The notes below the pieces were generated by a model. It was not told where the DNA came from, did not search any database, and saw nothing but the letters and a program-made list of their open reading frames with translations. This document shows, in pieces, positions 1 to 8,133 of a stretch of 64,000 nucleotides of DNA. Source of the DNA: Saccharospirillum sp039982735 (GTDB lineage Bacteria > Pseudomonadota > Gammaproteobacteria > Pseudomonadales > Natronospirillaceae); assembly GCF_039982735.1 (NCBI RefSeq), contig NZ_JBDWXV010000001.1, positions 1-64,000 on the forward strand, read 5' to 3'. Position 1 is the first letter of the stretch. The number at the start of each line of letters is the position of its first letter. The position numbers and the translations under genes were made by a program.

Positions 1-87
1 GTCAGGTTGGTAGCTCATTTTGACAGCCCGGACTTTGAACTCAGTTGAATACTGCCACGTTTTACGTGGATTAGTGTACTTTGCCAT
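1..87 (-). CDS. IS3-family transposase OrfA, N-terminal part cut by window edge
   Basis: The minus strand reads from an ATG at 87 to the window edge without a stop. It encodes 29 residues beginning MAKYTNPRKTWQYSTEF and continuing KVRAVKMSYQ, the usual N-terminus of the helix-turn-helix OrfA of IS3-family elements. OrfA binds the element ends and is fused to OrfB by frameshifting to make the transposase. The rest lies outside the window, so whether the element is intact cannot be judged. The family call rests on recall of this N-terminal pattern. Confidence 0.75.
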   Translation of the reverse strand, partial: MAKYTNPRKTWQYSTEFKVRAVKMSYQPD

Positions 88-121
88 AACCACCTCTAGA
101 TGTGTTATCTAGAGGTGTCCA
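1..121 (-). mobile_element. Left-over or complete end of an IS3-family insertion sequence
   Basis: The OrfA start lies only about 34 bases from a likely element end (minus-strand TGGACACCTCTAG, near 108-121). Between them is a perfect inverted repeat, CACCTCTAGAT at 91-101 and ATCTAGAGGTG at 107-117, with a 5-base spacer. Such a hairpin next to the terminal repeat could limit read-in transcription or be part of the promoter. The exact boundary and any target duplication cannot be set because the other end is outside the window. Confidence 0.55.
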
Positions 122-350
122 CTAAAGTGGGTGAAGTTCACCGAACACTGGAGAACGTAGTTAGCTCAGTTACTGCCTGAACTGGAATTAGCTAGGTTAA
201 GTCCCCCCGATACTGGTAATCTGGCATTTTCTATTTGCATGCAATCAAGCGAGTTTGATAGCTTATACAAGTCTGGGTGGCCTAAAAACTAGGCATGGCA
301 TAGTAAAATCAAACATGTTTCAAGTTCATGTGGTTAAGGGAATAACGATA

Positions 351-1658
351 ATGAAAAATGGCTTATTCAGTGCTCGGCAATTTGCTAAGCAAGTATTTAG
401 GTTCAAGTGCTTCCTATTTCTAATTTTTTTTTCCGTATTCAGCAATGCTGTCTTTGCTGATATTGAAGAAGCCGAGAATGCAATAGAGCAAGGGGACTAT
501 CCTGAAGCATTTCGCCTGCTTTCTTCAGAGACTGAACCAAGCGCAAGAGTCAATTATTATCTTGGGTTGCTAACGTACTTAGGGCTAGGTGTTGAACAGG
601 ATACTCAGCGTGGCCTAGAATTGCTGGAAATGTCAGGCTCCGCAGGGTTTAAACCGGCGATGATTAAGCTTGTTGAGATATATCGAGAATCTTATCAAGC
701 AGGCAACCCCAGTGAAATACAAATAGCCATTTGGGTTTCGAATTTGGCCAACACGGAGGATCCTTACTGGCAGCGAGAACTTGGAGCACTCTATCGGCTA
801 GGAATAGGAGTTCAGCAAGATGAAACAGCATCATTCTTGATGCTAGTCCAGTCAGCGCTGAATGGTTATGGGCCAGCAATGCTGGATCTGTATCATGCCT
901 ACAACCATGGAATTGGTACTGAAATGGACAAAACGCAGGCTTTGAAATGGTTAAGGGGTGCCTCCAGTAAAGGCGTAGAAGGAGCGCAAGAGTTAGTTGA
1001 ATATGAAAGGGATATTATCAATTATCAAACACTGGTCTCAAAGAGTCCTTTTGTTCCGAAGGTCATCATTAATTACTCTCTAGCCTGTAACCATTGCGTG
1101 GATTTCTTTTACAGCGACTTAACTTACTATTTAGACCAGGCCGAGCAAAGTCGTTTGAGCATCATTCTGCGCGAAATGCCGTTTCGCTTGCAAACCAATA
1201 GGCCGGATGAATTTGGCGATCCGTTGCCGGATGTAGTAACCCCATCTTACTATATTCACTGCATACGTTCCTTAAAGGGCACTGAAGTCGCAGCAGAGGC
1301 ATTGGTGGCGCTATCAACAATTGCTAGAGACAATATTTCACCAACACAAGATGGCTCCCATGTTTTTGACTGGCGTTATCTAGGTCACCCTACAGACGGC
1401 TCAGCTATAAAGAATTTCCAATCTAAACAAGTGATGTATGAATCGCTACTAAGTGCTTACTCGGTTGATGTTTCAGAATGTAGCCAGCTGCATTATGCAG
1501 ATTATGTCGAAAATATTGCAAACGTAAATGTAGGCATATCGGCAAATACATTTGAATTCAATGATCAGAGCTATTCTCCCGGCATACTTGAACTGCCTTC
1601 GATGTTGGAATCCGAGAGGCTGCGAGTTGATGTTGAGCACTATTTGTCCAACATCTGA
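351..1658 (+). CDS. Exported Sel1-repeat protein with C-terminal DsbA-like thioredoxin fold
   Basis: 435 residues from the ATG at 351, chosen because AAGGG lies upstream and the product then begins with a signal peptide (hydrophobic about residues 19-36, cleavage near VFA-D). Residues about 65-215 hold Sel1/TPR-like repeats (LGLGVEQD, LGIGVQQDE and HGIGTEMDK turns). From about 235 a thioredoxin-like domain follows, with strand VIINYSLA and a CNHC dithiol at 246-249, as in DsbA-type proteins. The place of the usual cis-proline loop appears to read SANTFEF, without proline. A periplasmic dithiol or disulfide role scaffolded by repeats is inference. In-frame starts upstream at 255 are possible. 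Base composition is lower in GC than the rest of the window. Confidence 0.7.
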   Translation: MKNGLFSARQFAKQVFRFKCFLFLIFFSVFSNAVFADIEEAENAIEQGDYPEAFRLLSSETEPSARVNYYLGLLTYLGLGVEQDTQRGLELLEMSGSAGFKPAMIKLVEIYRESYQAGNPSEIQIAIWVSNLANTEDPYWQRELGALYRLGIGVQQDETASFLMLVQSALNGYGPAMLDLYHAYNHGIGTEMDKTQALKWLRGASSKGVEGAQELVEYERDIINYQTLVSKSPFVPKVIINYSLACNHCVDFFYSDLTYYLDQAEQSRLSIILREMPFRLQTNRPDEFGDPLPDVVTPSYYIHCIRSLKGTEVAAEALVALSTIARDNISPTQDGSHVFDWRYLGHPTDGSAIKNFQSKQVMYESLLSAYSVDVSECSQLHYADYVENIANVNVGISANTFEFNDQSYSPGILELPSMLESERLRVDVEHYLSNI

Positions 1659-2000
1659 AGCAGTCCGATCTGGAAAAGCACACTCAAGTTAGTGGGCTTT
1701 AGAGAACTGGGTTGTTCACCACATGGGTCTTCGTCTACTACGTACCCGAGGCTGAGCAATCTAGTACGCCACACCCCTCGAAGGCTGCGGACCTAACATG
1801 GACCCCCACACTGGGCGGCTATGAAGGTCCTGCTTTAAATGCTGATTGGCTATGGTCAACAGTGGGTGATGAGATGGGCGCCCTGACCAAACGGCGTCAA
1901 TGCGCCAATCTGGTTTTGCCAACTCAGTTAATGGAGGGCGCCCGCATGAAGCCTCTCAGTTCGAGAGGCCGACGCTTTCGGCTCTGTTAAAGCCTTATTC
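1659..2000. other. Intergenic stretch with no convincing gene
   Basis: An open frame on the plus strand (1712-1990) has no ribosome site and no recognisable protein pattern, so I treat it as non-coding. The stretch starts with CACACTCAAGTTAGTG at 1680-1695, matching part of the palindromic repeat at 9428. It also holds two copies of the palindrome GGGCGCCC, inside inverted arms GGGCGCCCT (1876-1884) and AGGGCGCCC (1935-1943). Confidence 0.5.
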
Positions 2001-2256
2001 TCAGTACGTGCTTTTGGTTGCAGACCGAGCACTCGGTTTGCGCAGGTAGAGCAATATGCCACCCAGCAGCATCACTCCCCAGCCGGGCAAGCTGCCACAA
2101 CCCCCGCTACTGGTCGCTGATGTCTCATTGATCCGCTCGTAAGCGCCAATATCACAGTTAAATCCGTTCTACTGGCGAGCGGTGCCGCGTTGATCGGTCA
2201 ACGGGCAGTATTGGTTGTCAGCTGCGTTGTCTGCCAGGCTACCGGAGGACCTAATT
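2001..2256 (-). pseudogene. C-terminal relic of a choice-of-anchor Q / GlyGly-CTERM surface protein
   Basis: Read on the minus strand, the frame ending with TGA at 2001-2003 encodes a fragment with CPLTDQRGTAR, then CDIGAYER, then SSGGCGSLPGWG, a hydrophobic run (VMLLGGILLYL) and a basic tail. CDIGAYE is a hallmark of parallel beta-helix proteins with choice-of-anchor Q domains. The Gly-Gly, hydrophobic, basic end is the GlyGly-CTERM sorting signal used by rhombosortase-type anchoring. An in-frame TAG at 2169-2171 interrupts the fragment, no start exists, and the upstream part is replaced by the palindromic repeat at 2258. It is therefore a decayed 3' end. Confidence 0.7.
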
Positions 2257-2257
2257 G

Positions 2258-2300
2258 TGTAGACACCCACTGTTACAGTTTGTAATTGTGGTGGGTGTCC
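2258..2300. repeat. Palindromic intergenic repeat, family 1, copy A
   Basis: Outer arms GACACCCAC (2262-2270) and GTGGGTGTC (2291-2299) enclose an inner hairpin TTACA-GTT-TGTAA (2273-2285). The same layout occurs at 2992-3035 and 6135-6180 in the same orientation. Copies A and B flank the DUF3455 gene. Function unknown. Confidence 0.75.
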
Positions 2301-2316
2301 GCTGAATCCCTCTGCG

Positions 2317-2844
2317 TTATTCCGCTTTCCAGAACACGTATTCTCCGGTATAAGCGACCAACACCTTCTTGCCGATATCGTCGGCTCTGCAGCCGGTATT
2401 CGGCGCCGCGCCACCATCCAGATTCAAGCGTTGGATGTAGGTTGTGCCTTTCAGCCAGCCGTCTTTTTCAGAAGGGTTGGCTTCGACCAGCTGATAAGGA
2501 ATGTTGCCATCACCGGCCGGCGCCGTGGCTAGTTGGGTGCCGGTCACCTTACTGCCATCCATGGCCTCCCAGGTTGCAGGAGGGCCGTAATATGAGATTA
2601 CCGGTTCGCCATCCTCATCGGATAGCACAGCAGCGGGGCCTGCAAAATTCCAGGCTGCGCCCATGTCACTGTCTTTGCAAACCCAGGCTACTGTGCCCTG
2701 AGCCATGGTGGTTAGTGCTTTCTGATTGCCGTCAGGTACTGCCACCGCATCCGGTACCATATGACTGCCAGCCATGGCCGTTCCGACCATCAACGACATC
2801 GATACTGCAAACGCTCCAGGGGCATTAAATACTGATAGCTTCAT
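2317..2844 (-). CDS. DUF3455-family exported protein
   Basis: 175 residues from the ATG at 2844, preceded by AAGGAG eight bases upstream. A signal peptide ends near residue 25 (VGTAMA-GSH). The rest shows the DUF3455 pattern: a WVCKDSD strand, GxxISYYGPPATWE, SKVTGTQLA, then YIQRLNLDGGAAPNTGC and the closing VLVAYTGEYVFWKA. The family is found in bacteria and fungi and its function is not established; a secreted or periplasmic beta-rich protein is likely. The gene stands alone between two directly oriented palindromic repeats, with a decayed surface-protein end downstream. Confidence 0.8.
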   Translation of the reverse strand: MKLSVFNAPGAFAVSMSLMVGTAMAGSHMVPDAVAVPDGNQKALTTMAQGTVAWVCKDSDMGAAWNFAGPAAVLSDEDGEPVISYYGPPATWEAMDGSKVTGTQLATAPAGDGNIPYQLVEANPSEKDGWLKGTTYIQRLNLDGGAAPNTGCRADDIGKKVLVAYTGEYVFWKAE

Positions 2845-2991
2845 GTTAATTTCTCCTTTATTTGCTTCACAGAGACAGTCTCTGTAAGGAGTAAACTCCT
2901 GAGTGGTCGGATTGGATGCAGCAAAACTGTAAATTTTTATGCGTGACCGTATGAAAGCTGGGCGCATTTACTTTTATTACTAGCTGGACTA

Positions 2992-3035
2992 AGTAGACAC
3001 CCGCCTTTACAGTTTGTAATTGCGATGAGTGTCCA
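2992..3035. repeat. Palindromic intergenic repeat, family 1, copy B
   Basis: Starts GTAGACACCCGC and contains the same inner hairpin TTACA-GTT-TGTAA (3007-3019), ending GAGTGTCC at 3034. Over about 46 bases it matches copy A except for roughly six changes, and it has the same orientation, lying upstream of the DUF3455 gene. Confidence 0.7.
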
Positions 3036-3116
3036 GTTAGTTGGCAAGTAATGCAGCCAGCCGCAAGTAAAGCACCTACATTGCTGCTATATTTAAATCT
3101 TCCCGAATAACGCAGG

Positions 3117-3710
3117 ATGAAGCCCCCATTGGAAAGCCAGCTGTTCGACTACATTGCTCAATACATCACCCTCACTGAGGAAGAGCGGAACGCCATTCAT
3201 GCGTTGAACCTGTTCAGGCGCTACCCGAAAAACACACTGTTGCTAAAGCAGGGGGAGCGATCGAACAAGAGTTACTTTGTACTGAAGGGCTGTCTCCGTT
3301 GCTTCTACCTCCTTGAGGGTGAGGAGAAAACGACTGAGTTCTATACCGAGTCGCAATCCCTCTCCCCCGTCTGCGCTGTCAACAACGAGCCATCGGAGTA
3401 CTACATTGAGTGTGTAGAAGAGTGCATTCTCAGCATCGGCACACCAGATATTGAGAAGGGCGCCTTTGAACAGTTTCCCCGGCTCAAGACACTGTGCTTG
3501 AGCATCAGTGAAGAGAAGCTGGCTGATAACCAGGCATCCTATTCCCGTTTTAAAAATTCCACAGCCGAGCAACGGTATCTGCACCTTGTTGAACACCGGG
3601 CTGAGCTTATGAACCGAGTGCCTCAACATCAGATCGCAAGTTACCTGGGTGTTCAACCGGAATCGCTGAGCAGAATACGCAAACGGCTGGCAGGTAAAAA
3701 AACAGCCTGA
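3117..3710 (+). CDS. Crp/Fnr-type transcriptional regulator
   Basis: 197 residues. An N-terminal cyclic-nucleotide-binding-like barrel (about 25-115; KNTLLLKQGERSNKSYFVLKG) is followed by a linker helix and a C-terminal HTH_Crp-type domain (about 140-190; HQIASYLGVQPESLSRIRKRL). The recognition helix GVQPESLSRIRK is the form common in the short Crp-like regulators abundant in Bacteroidetes. No Fnr-type cysteine cluster is seen, so the ligand is unknown. The start has only a weak AGG next to it. It converges on the outer-membrane gene at 3742 with 31 bases between, so their regulatory link is unclear. Confidence 0.8.
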   Translation: MKPPLESQLFDYIAQYITLTEEERNAIHALNLFRRYPKNTLLLKQGERSNKSYFVLKGCLRCFYLLEGEEKTTEFYTESQSLSPVCAVNNEPSEYYIECVEECILSIGTPDIEKGAFEQFPRLKTLCLSISEEKLADNQASYSRFKNSTAEQRYLHLVEHRAELMNRVPQHQIASYLGVQPESLSRIRKRLAGKKTA

Positions 3711-3741
3711 GTTTGTCCTTCACGATCAGGTGAGCCGGACG

Positions 3742-4353
3742 TCAAAATCTAACACCAAGATTCAAACCGGGTTCAAATAGGAAATAGCGGGGCCATTGAT
3801 CGTCACGCGCTTCGAATGCGTCAGGTACGTGGGTTCGAACAGGCCAACTCGTCGCGGCGATGCTGGGCTCAATGAAAAATCGATCCTGCGACCAAGACCA
3901 GTTGTACCCCAGCCGAGCTGCTGTAAAGAGCTGAAAGCCCTGCTGTATTAGTTCCCCTGCTTCGTCGGTATAGAACTGAACCAGCGGTGTCGCATGCAGT
4001 TTGACAAACAGTCTGTGGGTAAAAAAGTGCTTGAAGGTCAGCCCGATACCAAGGTCCCGAACCCGACCCGGGTAGTTCTCGCTGGTGTCTCCAAAAGAGT
4101 CACCATAGGGAATGCCAAGGGGCGCTTCATAGGTCCATGTAATGAACTCCAACCCGAGGTACTGGTGGTCGTTCAGTTTCCTGGAGAGCTCCAGGTGCCC
4201 ATACTCTGGTGAGTCGTCGGTAAAATTGGCCAGGGTAAACAACGAAATATTCACTTCGTTGTCAAACCCCTTTGCTATTGCGGTGGGTTGGAGGCAGACA
4301 AGTGCTGCGCTGATCAAAACGATCGTGACGTAAGTTGCTAAACTCAGGTTCAT
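3742..4353 (-). CDS. Outer-membrane beta-barrel protein, unassigned
   Basis: 203 residues from the ATG at 4353, preferred over the ATG at 4374 because AAGGA lies seven bases before it. A hydrophobic signal segment (residues 5-28) is followed by alternating amphipathic strands with many aromatics (LGLEFITWTYEAPLG, FTHRLFVKLHATPLVQFY, RFFIEPSIAATSW) and a terminal aromatic strand ending GVRF, as in proteins inserted by the Bam complex. This resembles small barrels such as the PagL/OmpW size class, but no family residues are clear enough to name one. Confidence 0.6.
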   Translation of the reverse strand: MNLSLATYVTIVLISAALVCLQPTAIAKGFDNEVNISLFTLANFTDDSPEYGHLELSRKLNDHQYLGLEFITWTYEAPLGIPYGDSFGDTSENYPGRVRDLGIGLTFKHFFTHRLFVKLHATPLVQFYTDEAGELIQQGFQLFTAARLGYNWSWSQDRFFIEPSIAATSWPVRTHVPDAFEARDDQWPRYFLFEPGLNLGVRF

Positions 4354-4374
4354 GTCAGTGTCCTTGGTGGTCAT

Positions 4375-4771
4375 TCAAGGAGACCATATCCAAGGAGATG
4401 AGTGGTTCGCATTGACTTAGGTTAAGTGGCACTCAGCATTGTTAGCTGGCGAACGGGTCTAATAGCAGCCTGACCGTTTCGTACCCCGGGGCGAGCTAAT
4501 ATGGATTGCCATTCTATTGGGCTATAAAGGGCGTTGATTCTATAGCTTAATGCTATTACAGGTGGTGGGTATCCAGGCTGGACTGCTCTGTTAATATCTC
4601 TTAGGGGCAAGTCTTGTGGGGCAATCGGAATGGGCCTTTATTGGCGTTACCTGATTGATCAAGGTAGATGTCTTGTTAAGCAGTGGAGACGAGGGACCTG
4701 GCAGGTACTCTTTATTCGGTATGGCATAGGTTGGGTATACTCGGTAATAACCCCTTATTATTGGAGAAGAA
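4375..4771. other. Intergenic stretch, no gene supported
   Basis: Open frames here lack ribosome sites and protein-like patterns. Around 4556-4576 the sequence TTACAGGTGGTGGGTATCC resembles the right half of the family 1 palindromic repeat, so this may be a decayed half copy. Confidence 0.35.
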
Positions 4772-5038
4772 ATGCGATACGTGATCGGAATTTTGCTGCC
4801 CGTTTTGGCTCAAGCCCTATTTGTGATGATTGTCATAGCGATGAACACGGGCAATGGCTCCTGGGCTGGCTTAGCGGCATTGCTGCTTGGTATGTTTGCA
4901 ATACCAGCAACGGGGCTGGCCAATTTTATATATTTGAGATCGCGCAGAGACCGTCCCATCCTATCTGTTATCGTACCTTGTTTCTTAATAGCGTTCGTCA
5001 TGCCGTTCTTATTAATTATTCTACTAATGGTAGGTTGA
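4772..5038 (+). CDS. Small integral membrane protein, unknown
   Basis: 88 residues from an ATG preceded by GGAGAAGAA, a good ribosome site. Three hydrophobic segments (about 2-22, 30-52, 64-86) are separated by short polar loops, one with RSRRDRP. Nothing identifies a family. A longer overlapping frame from 4630 has no ribosome site and an un-protein-like composition, so this one is preferred. It sits alone in the accessory stretch. Confidence 0.5.
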   Translation: MRYVIGILLPVLAQALFVMIVIAMNTGNGSWAGLAALLLGMFAIPATGLANFIYLRSRRDRPILSVIVPCFLIAFVMPFLLIILLMVG

Positions 5039-5271
5039 CCAGGCTCGCTAGAGTTATGAGTAGAGAGCCGAGCGGCTATTTACAGACTCACTGTAGTGGC
5101 TCGGTTGTAGAATCAACTGGTCAGTCGAGGGTGCAGCAGTAACAAATGGTAGATATATGGGCCTGCGTGGAATGGACGCCATGCGTTCCTGTGTGTAATT
5201 GCATTGGGTATTCAGAGAAGAGCATTTATTCTTATCGCATCGAACCGGCGATGACCTGCAACGAGTACGAG

Positions 5272-5913
5272 TCATGGCGTGAGCAATCTGACGGCTTCCC
5301 GTCCCTGCGGGGTGTTCTTGTTTATAAACACCGTAAACGGAAGCATCGCGAGTTGAACCGACATATGCAGTGCTTCGGGGTTTTGTGCACCTATGGCAAC
5401 GCCATCTATTCCGACACCCAACACGGCGTCTACGCGCCCTGCTCGAATCATACGATACCCCTGATTTAATGAATCGACTTCAACGATAACCGCGCCCGCC
5501 ATTTCCATTTCTCTGTGAAAACCGCTGCGCGAATTGGTGCGAATTGTAGCGATTTTCAGGTTACGTAGCGACGTCATGGACGCGTCGTTTGTGAACACGC
5601 CATAGCTTACTTCCGAGTTGCTGTATTCTATGACGGCAACGTTTGGTGTTAGGGGTATCGATACGAGTGTTGCTTGCCAGTTATCGCTGTCGACTTGCGA
5701 GAAGATACGGGCGGTGGGTCGGTAAACGGGGCTCACTTGAACGCCCTTGGCGGAGGCAAAGTCAGACAGGGCAGACCAGGCGATACCGCCGTCTTCTGCG
5801 TTGGCGTCCACAAACAGCGGGAACGACGTTACCAGTACTTCCAGGTTTTGCGCAACGCTTTGGGTACTGGTCGATATGAATAACGCCAGTACACAGCATA
5901 ACAATGGTCTCAT
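5272..5913 (-). CDS. Periplasmic solute-binding-like protein (SBP family 3 type)
   Basis: 213 residues from the ATG at 5913, which has AAGGAGG four bases upstream; an upstream in-frame extension lacks one. A signal peptide (RPLLCCVLALFISTSTQSVA) is followed by a two-lobe binding-protein pattern. An N-terminal lobe has PLFVDANAEDGGIAWSAL, a hinge LKIATIRTNSRSGFHREMEMAGA, and a second-lobe segment GYRMIRAGRVDAVLGVG. The closing region keeps PFTVFINKNTPQGREAV. It is shorter than typical amino-acid binding proteins (about 250) and has no transporter genes nearby, so it may be a sensor or orphan. Confidence 0.65.
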   Translation of the reverse strand: MRPLLCCVLALFISTSTQSVAQNLEVLVTSFPLFVDANAEDGGIAWSALSDFASAKGVQVSPVYRPTARIFSQVDSDNWQATLVSIPLTPNVAVIEYSNSEVSYGVFTNDASMTSLRNLKIATIRTNSRSGFHREMEMAGAVIVEVDSLNQGYRMIRAGRVDAVLGVGIDGVAIGAQNPEALHMSVQLAMLPFTVFINKNTPQGREAVRLLTP

Positions 5914-6134
5914 CTGTCCTCCTTGGACCCGTTCAATACAAGTACTGTAGTTGAACAAGGCGCAATGCTTGGCCCAATAACTACGAAACGAAGAGGACAA
6001 GTGGTTCTTTATTGTCTACCAATCAAATAAAACTATTGCCAGACAATACCTGATAGGTTCAGGGAAGTGTAATCTTGCCCGGTTTGGTCAGCTCGTCAGG
6101 CAAGCCACCTCAGTGTCAATTCCGCACTGGGTAC

Positions 6135-6180
6135 TGTGTAATCACCCATCGTTACAGTGTGTAATTTAAATGGGTATCCA
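6135..6180. repeat. Palindromic intergenic repeat, family 1, copy C
   Basis: ACCCAT and ATGGGT arms flank TTACA-GTG-TGTAA (6152-6164). Compared with copy A, the inner base pair of the outer arm changed on both sides (ACCCAC/GTGGGT to ACCCAT/ATGGGT), so pairing is kept. Confidence 0.65.
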
Positions 6181-6208
6181 TCTGGCCCTGCTAGCCCTTT
6201 TGTTGGCA

Positions 6209-6280
6209 GGGTTTTCCCATCACTCGCATTGTGTCCGGTGTTTTAAACACCAGTTTGAAATAGCTCCCGAGCGCACAGGA
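6209..6280 (+). pseudogene. Relic of an AraC-family regulator C-terminus
   Basis: The translated stretch GFSHHSHCVRCFKHQF followed by EIAPERTG matches the last helix-turn-helix of AraC proteins. It is very close to the end of the intact AraC gene at 10199-11161 (GFSDHSHFTKCFKHQFGLSP). Nothing upstream supports a full gene, since copy C of the palindromic repeat starts about 70 bases before. I infer a decayed 3' fragment, perhaps of a paralogue of the nearby AraC gene. Confidence 0.65.
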
Positions 6281-6414
6281 GTACAGGTGACGGTAGCCTG
6301 CGTTAGCAGTTATGGGTACGCCCAATCCAGTGATGGTTCGTGTCCGAGTTGAAATATGACCTACGTCGCCTAGACTGCGTGAAGCACGAGTAGGCGTTAA
6401 AAAGGGAATTGAGT

Positions 6415-8133
6415 ATGCCATGTGAATTGAGCATCACTGCTGCTTTCCGTACGAAGTTGATGAGCGCGCTTTGGCTGGCATTGGCTTCCGTCATACTGTT
6501 GTCCGGTTGCGAGCCGAGCGAATCCAACAGCAGTGACACGACAGACGCGTCTGATGACGACAATTCAACGAGTTTGACGAGCGAGGTCACGCTCTCTTCT
6601 AACAGTCTGGATTTCGGCACCGTTGCCTCTGGTCTGATGTCCGAGAGAACCGTGTGGGTGACCAATACCGGAACTGAGGAGGTTACCGGCTTTACCGGCG
6701 GAATACCCAACAGTGGTCGATATTCCCTTGATCAAACCTGTAGCCCATTGTTACCGGGTGCGAGTTGTGCGCTTACTTACACCTATTCACCGGCCCTGAA
6801 TGGCCGTAACGATGCTGAGTCCACCCTGGATAGCAGCGCAGGCGCCGTTGTCGTAACGTTAACGGGCGCAGCCGTTGGCTCGCCACTGTGGGTAGATACA
6901 CAGCAATTGAACTTCGGCCCCCAGGGTGTGGGGAGTATGAGTGATGTTCTGAGTATTACGCTGACTAACCAGGGTAACGAGGTCATTGACTCATTTGCGG
7001 GCGGTGGTCCGTCTAATCGTCATTTCACTGGCAGCCAGGATTGTGCAGGAGGATTAGCACCGGGTAACAGTTGCTCGTTCAACTATCGGTTTACACCTGA
7101 GAGTGTCGGTGAAATAGAAGGCTTCACCAGTATTTCAACGTCGGTTGGCAGTATTTCACTGGACTTCAGAGGTACCGGTGTTGGGCCTGAATTATGGGTT
7201 ACTCCCAGAGTTATCGACTTTGGACCGGTCGAAGTTGGAGCCACGCTGACTCGAGAGGTTGCAATTAGCAACGTAGGAGCGGCAGACCTGTCAGATTTTG
7301 CAGGGGGCGGTTTTGTAAGCTCAGCTCCGTTCTCGGCCACTCAAAATTGCGCCGGGGGTGTTTTGCCGGATAGTAGTTGCCAGTACCAATTTACCTTTGA
7401 ACCCACCGAGATCGGCGAGGTTATTGCTACGTCCAACTCGTCAACCAATGCCGGATCCTTTTCCATTGAGGTGAGAGGTGAAGGCGTGCCTGCGGGCAGT
7501 CTCCCCACGGAGGGAGCTGACATGCAGGCTTCTCCCCTGGTGTTGGATTTCGGGCCGGTTCCGGTTGGCGATGTAAGCCCAGCGCAGAGCGTGAGCATAG
7601 AAAATATGGGGGATGCGATTTTGTCCAACTTCGCCGGCGGCGGAGTCAGCGGAGCAAACTTCAATGGCTTTCAGAACTGTGCGGGTGGCTTAGCACCGGG
7701 TAACACCTGTGAATTCACTTATACTTTCCTACCCGATGAGGAAGGCGAGTTTTCCGGTTCTACGTCGATCTCAACCGACGCTGGTACTGTAACCATCGAA
7801 ATGAGTGGGCGTGGTATCGGGCCTGAACTGCGGGCGTCTCCCTCGGTGTTAAATTTTGGCACAGTGTCTCCGAATAGCACCAGCGACACGCTATCAGTCG
7901 TTATCACAAACGTGGGCGCGACTACGTTGAATGACTTCGCCGGTGGAGGTGTCTCTGACAGCAATTTCTCTGGCAGTCAAAACTGCGCAGCGGGGATTGA
8001 ACCCGGGATGAGCTGTCAGTTTAACTACACCTATTCGCCTTCGTCTCCCGGTTTTCATGAAGCCTCTACGAGTATTTCCACCAACGGTGGCAGTGTATCC
8101 ATTAGTTTAAGTGGTGGCGCAGTCGGGCCTTAG
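6415..8133 (+). CDS. Lipoprotein with five ASPM/SPD-2/HYDIN-type (choice-of-anchor D) domains
   Basis: 572 residues from the ATG at 6415 with AAAGGG eight bases upstream. The signal peptide ends in a lipobox (LLSGC) followed by Glu-Pro, so outer-membrane anchoring is expected. After an acidic, serine-rich linker come five repeats of about 100 residues, each opening with a variant of SLDFGTVASG (LNFGPQGVG, IDFGPVEVG, LDFGPVPVG, LNFGTVSPN). Each contains a cysteine pair in NCAGG-LAPG-SC-type loops. This is the Ig-like ASPM-SPD-2-Hydin fold common in bacterial surface proteins. Function is unknown; adhesion or surface scaffolding is inferred from architecture. Confidence 0.8.
   Translation: MPCELSITAAFRTKLMSALWLALASVILLSGCEPSESNSSDTTDASDDDNSTSLTSEVTLSSNSLDFGTVASGLMSERTVWVTNTGTEEVTGFTGGIPNSGRYSLDQTCSPLLPGASCALTYTYSPALNGRNDAESTLDSSAGAVVVTLTGAAVGSPLWVDTQQLNFGPQGVGSMSDVLSITLTNQGNEVIDSFAGGGPSNRHFTGSQDCAGGLAPGNSCSFNYRFTPESVGEIEGFTSISTSVGSISLDFRGTGVGPELWVTPRVIDFGPVEVGATLTREVAISNVGAADLSDFAGGGFVSSAPFSATQNCAGGVLPDSSCQYQFTFEPTEIGEVIATSNSSTNAGSFSIEVRGEGVPAGSLPTEGADMQASPLVLDFGPVPVGDVSPAQSVSIENMGDAILSNFAGGGVSGANFNGFQNCAGGLAPGNTCEFTYTFLPDEEGEFSGSTSISTDAGTVTIEMSGRGIGPELRASPSVLNFGTVSPNSTSDTLSVVITNVGATTLNDFAGGGVSDSNFSGSQNCAAGIEPGMSCQFNYTYSPSSPGFHEASTSISTNGGSVSISLSGGAVGP

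Noticed and set aside
1712..1990. 92-residue frame after the Sel1 fusion gene
   Set aside because: Lacks a ribosome site and protein-like pattern, and spans palindromic GGGCGCCC motifs.
4630..5142. 170-residue frame overlapping the small membrane protein
   Set aside because: No ribosome site and unlikely composition; the 88-residue frame has a good ribosome site and clear membrane helices.
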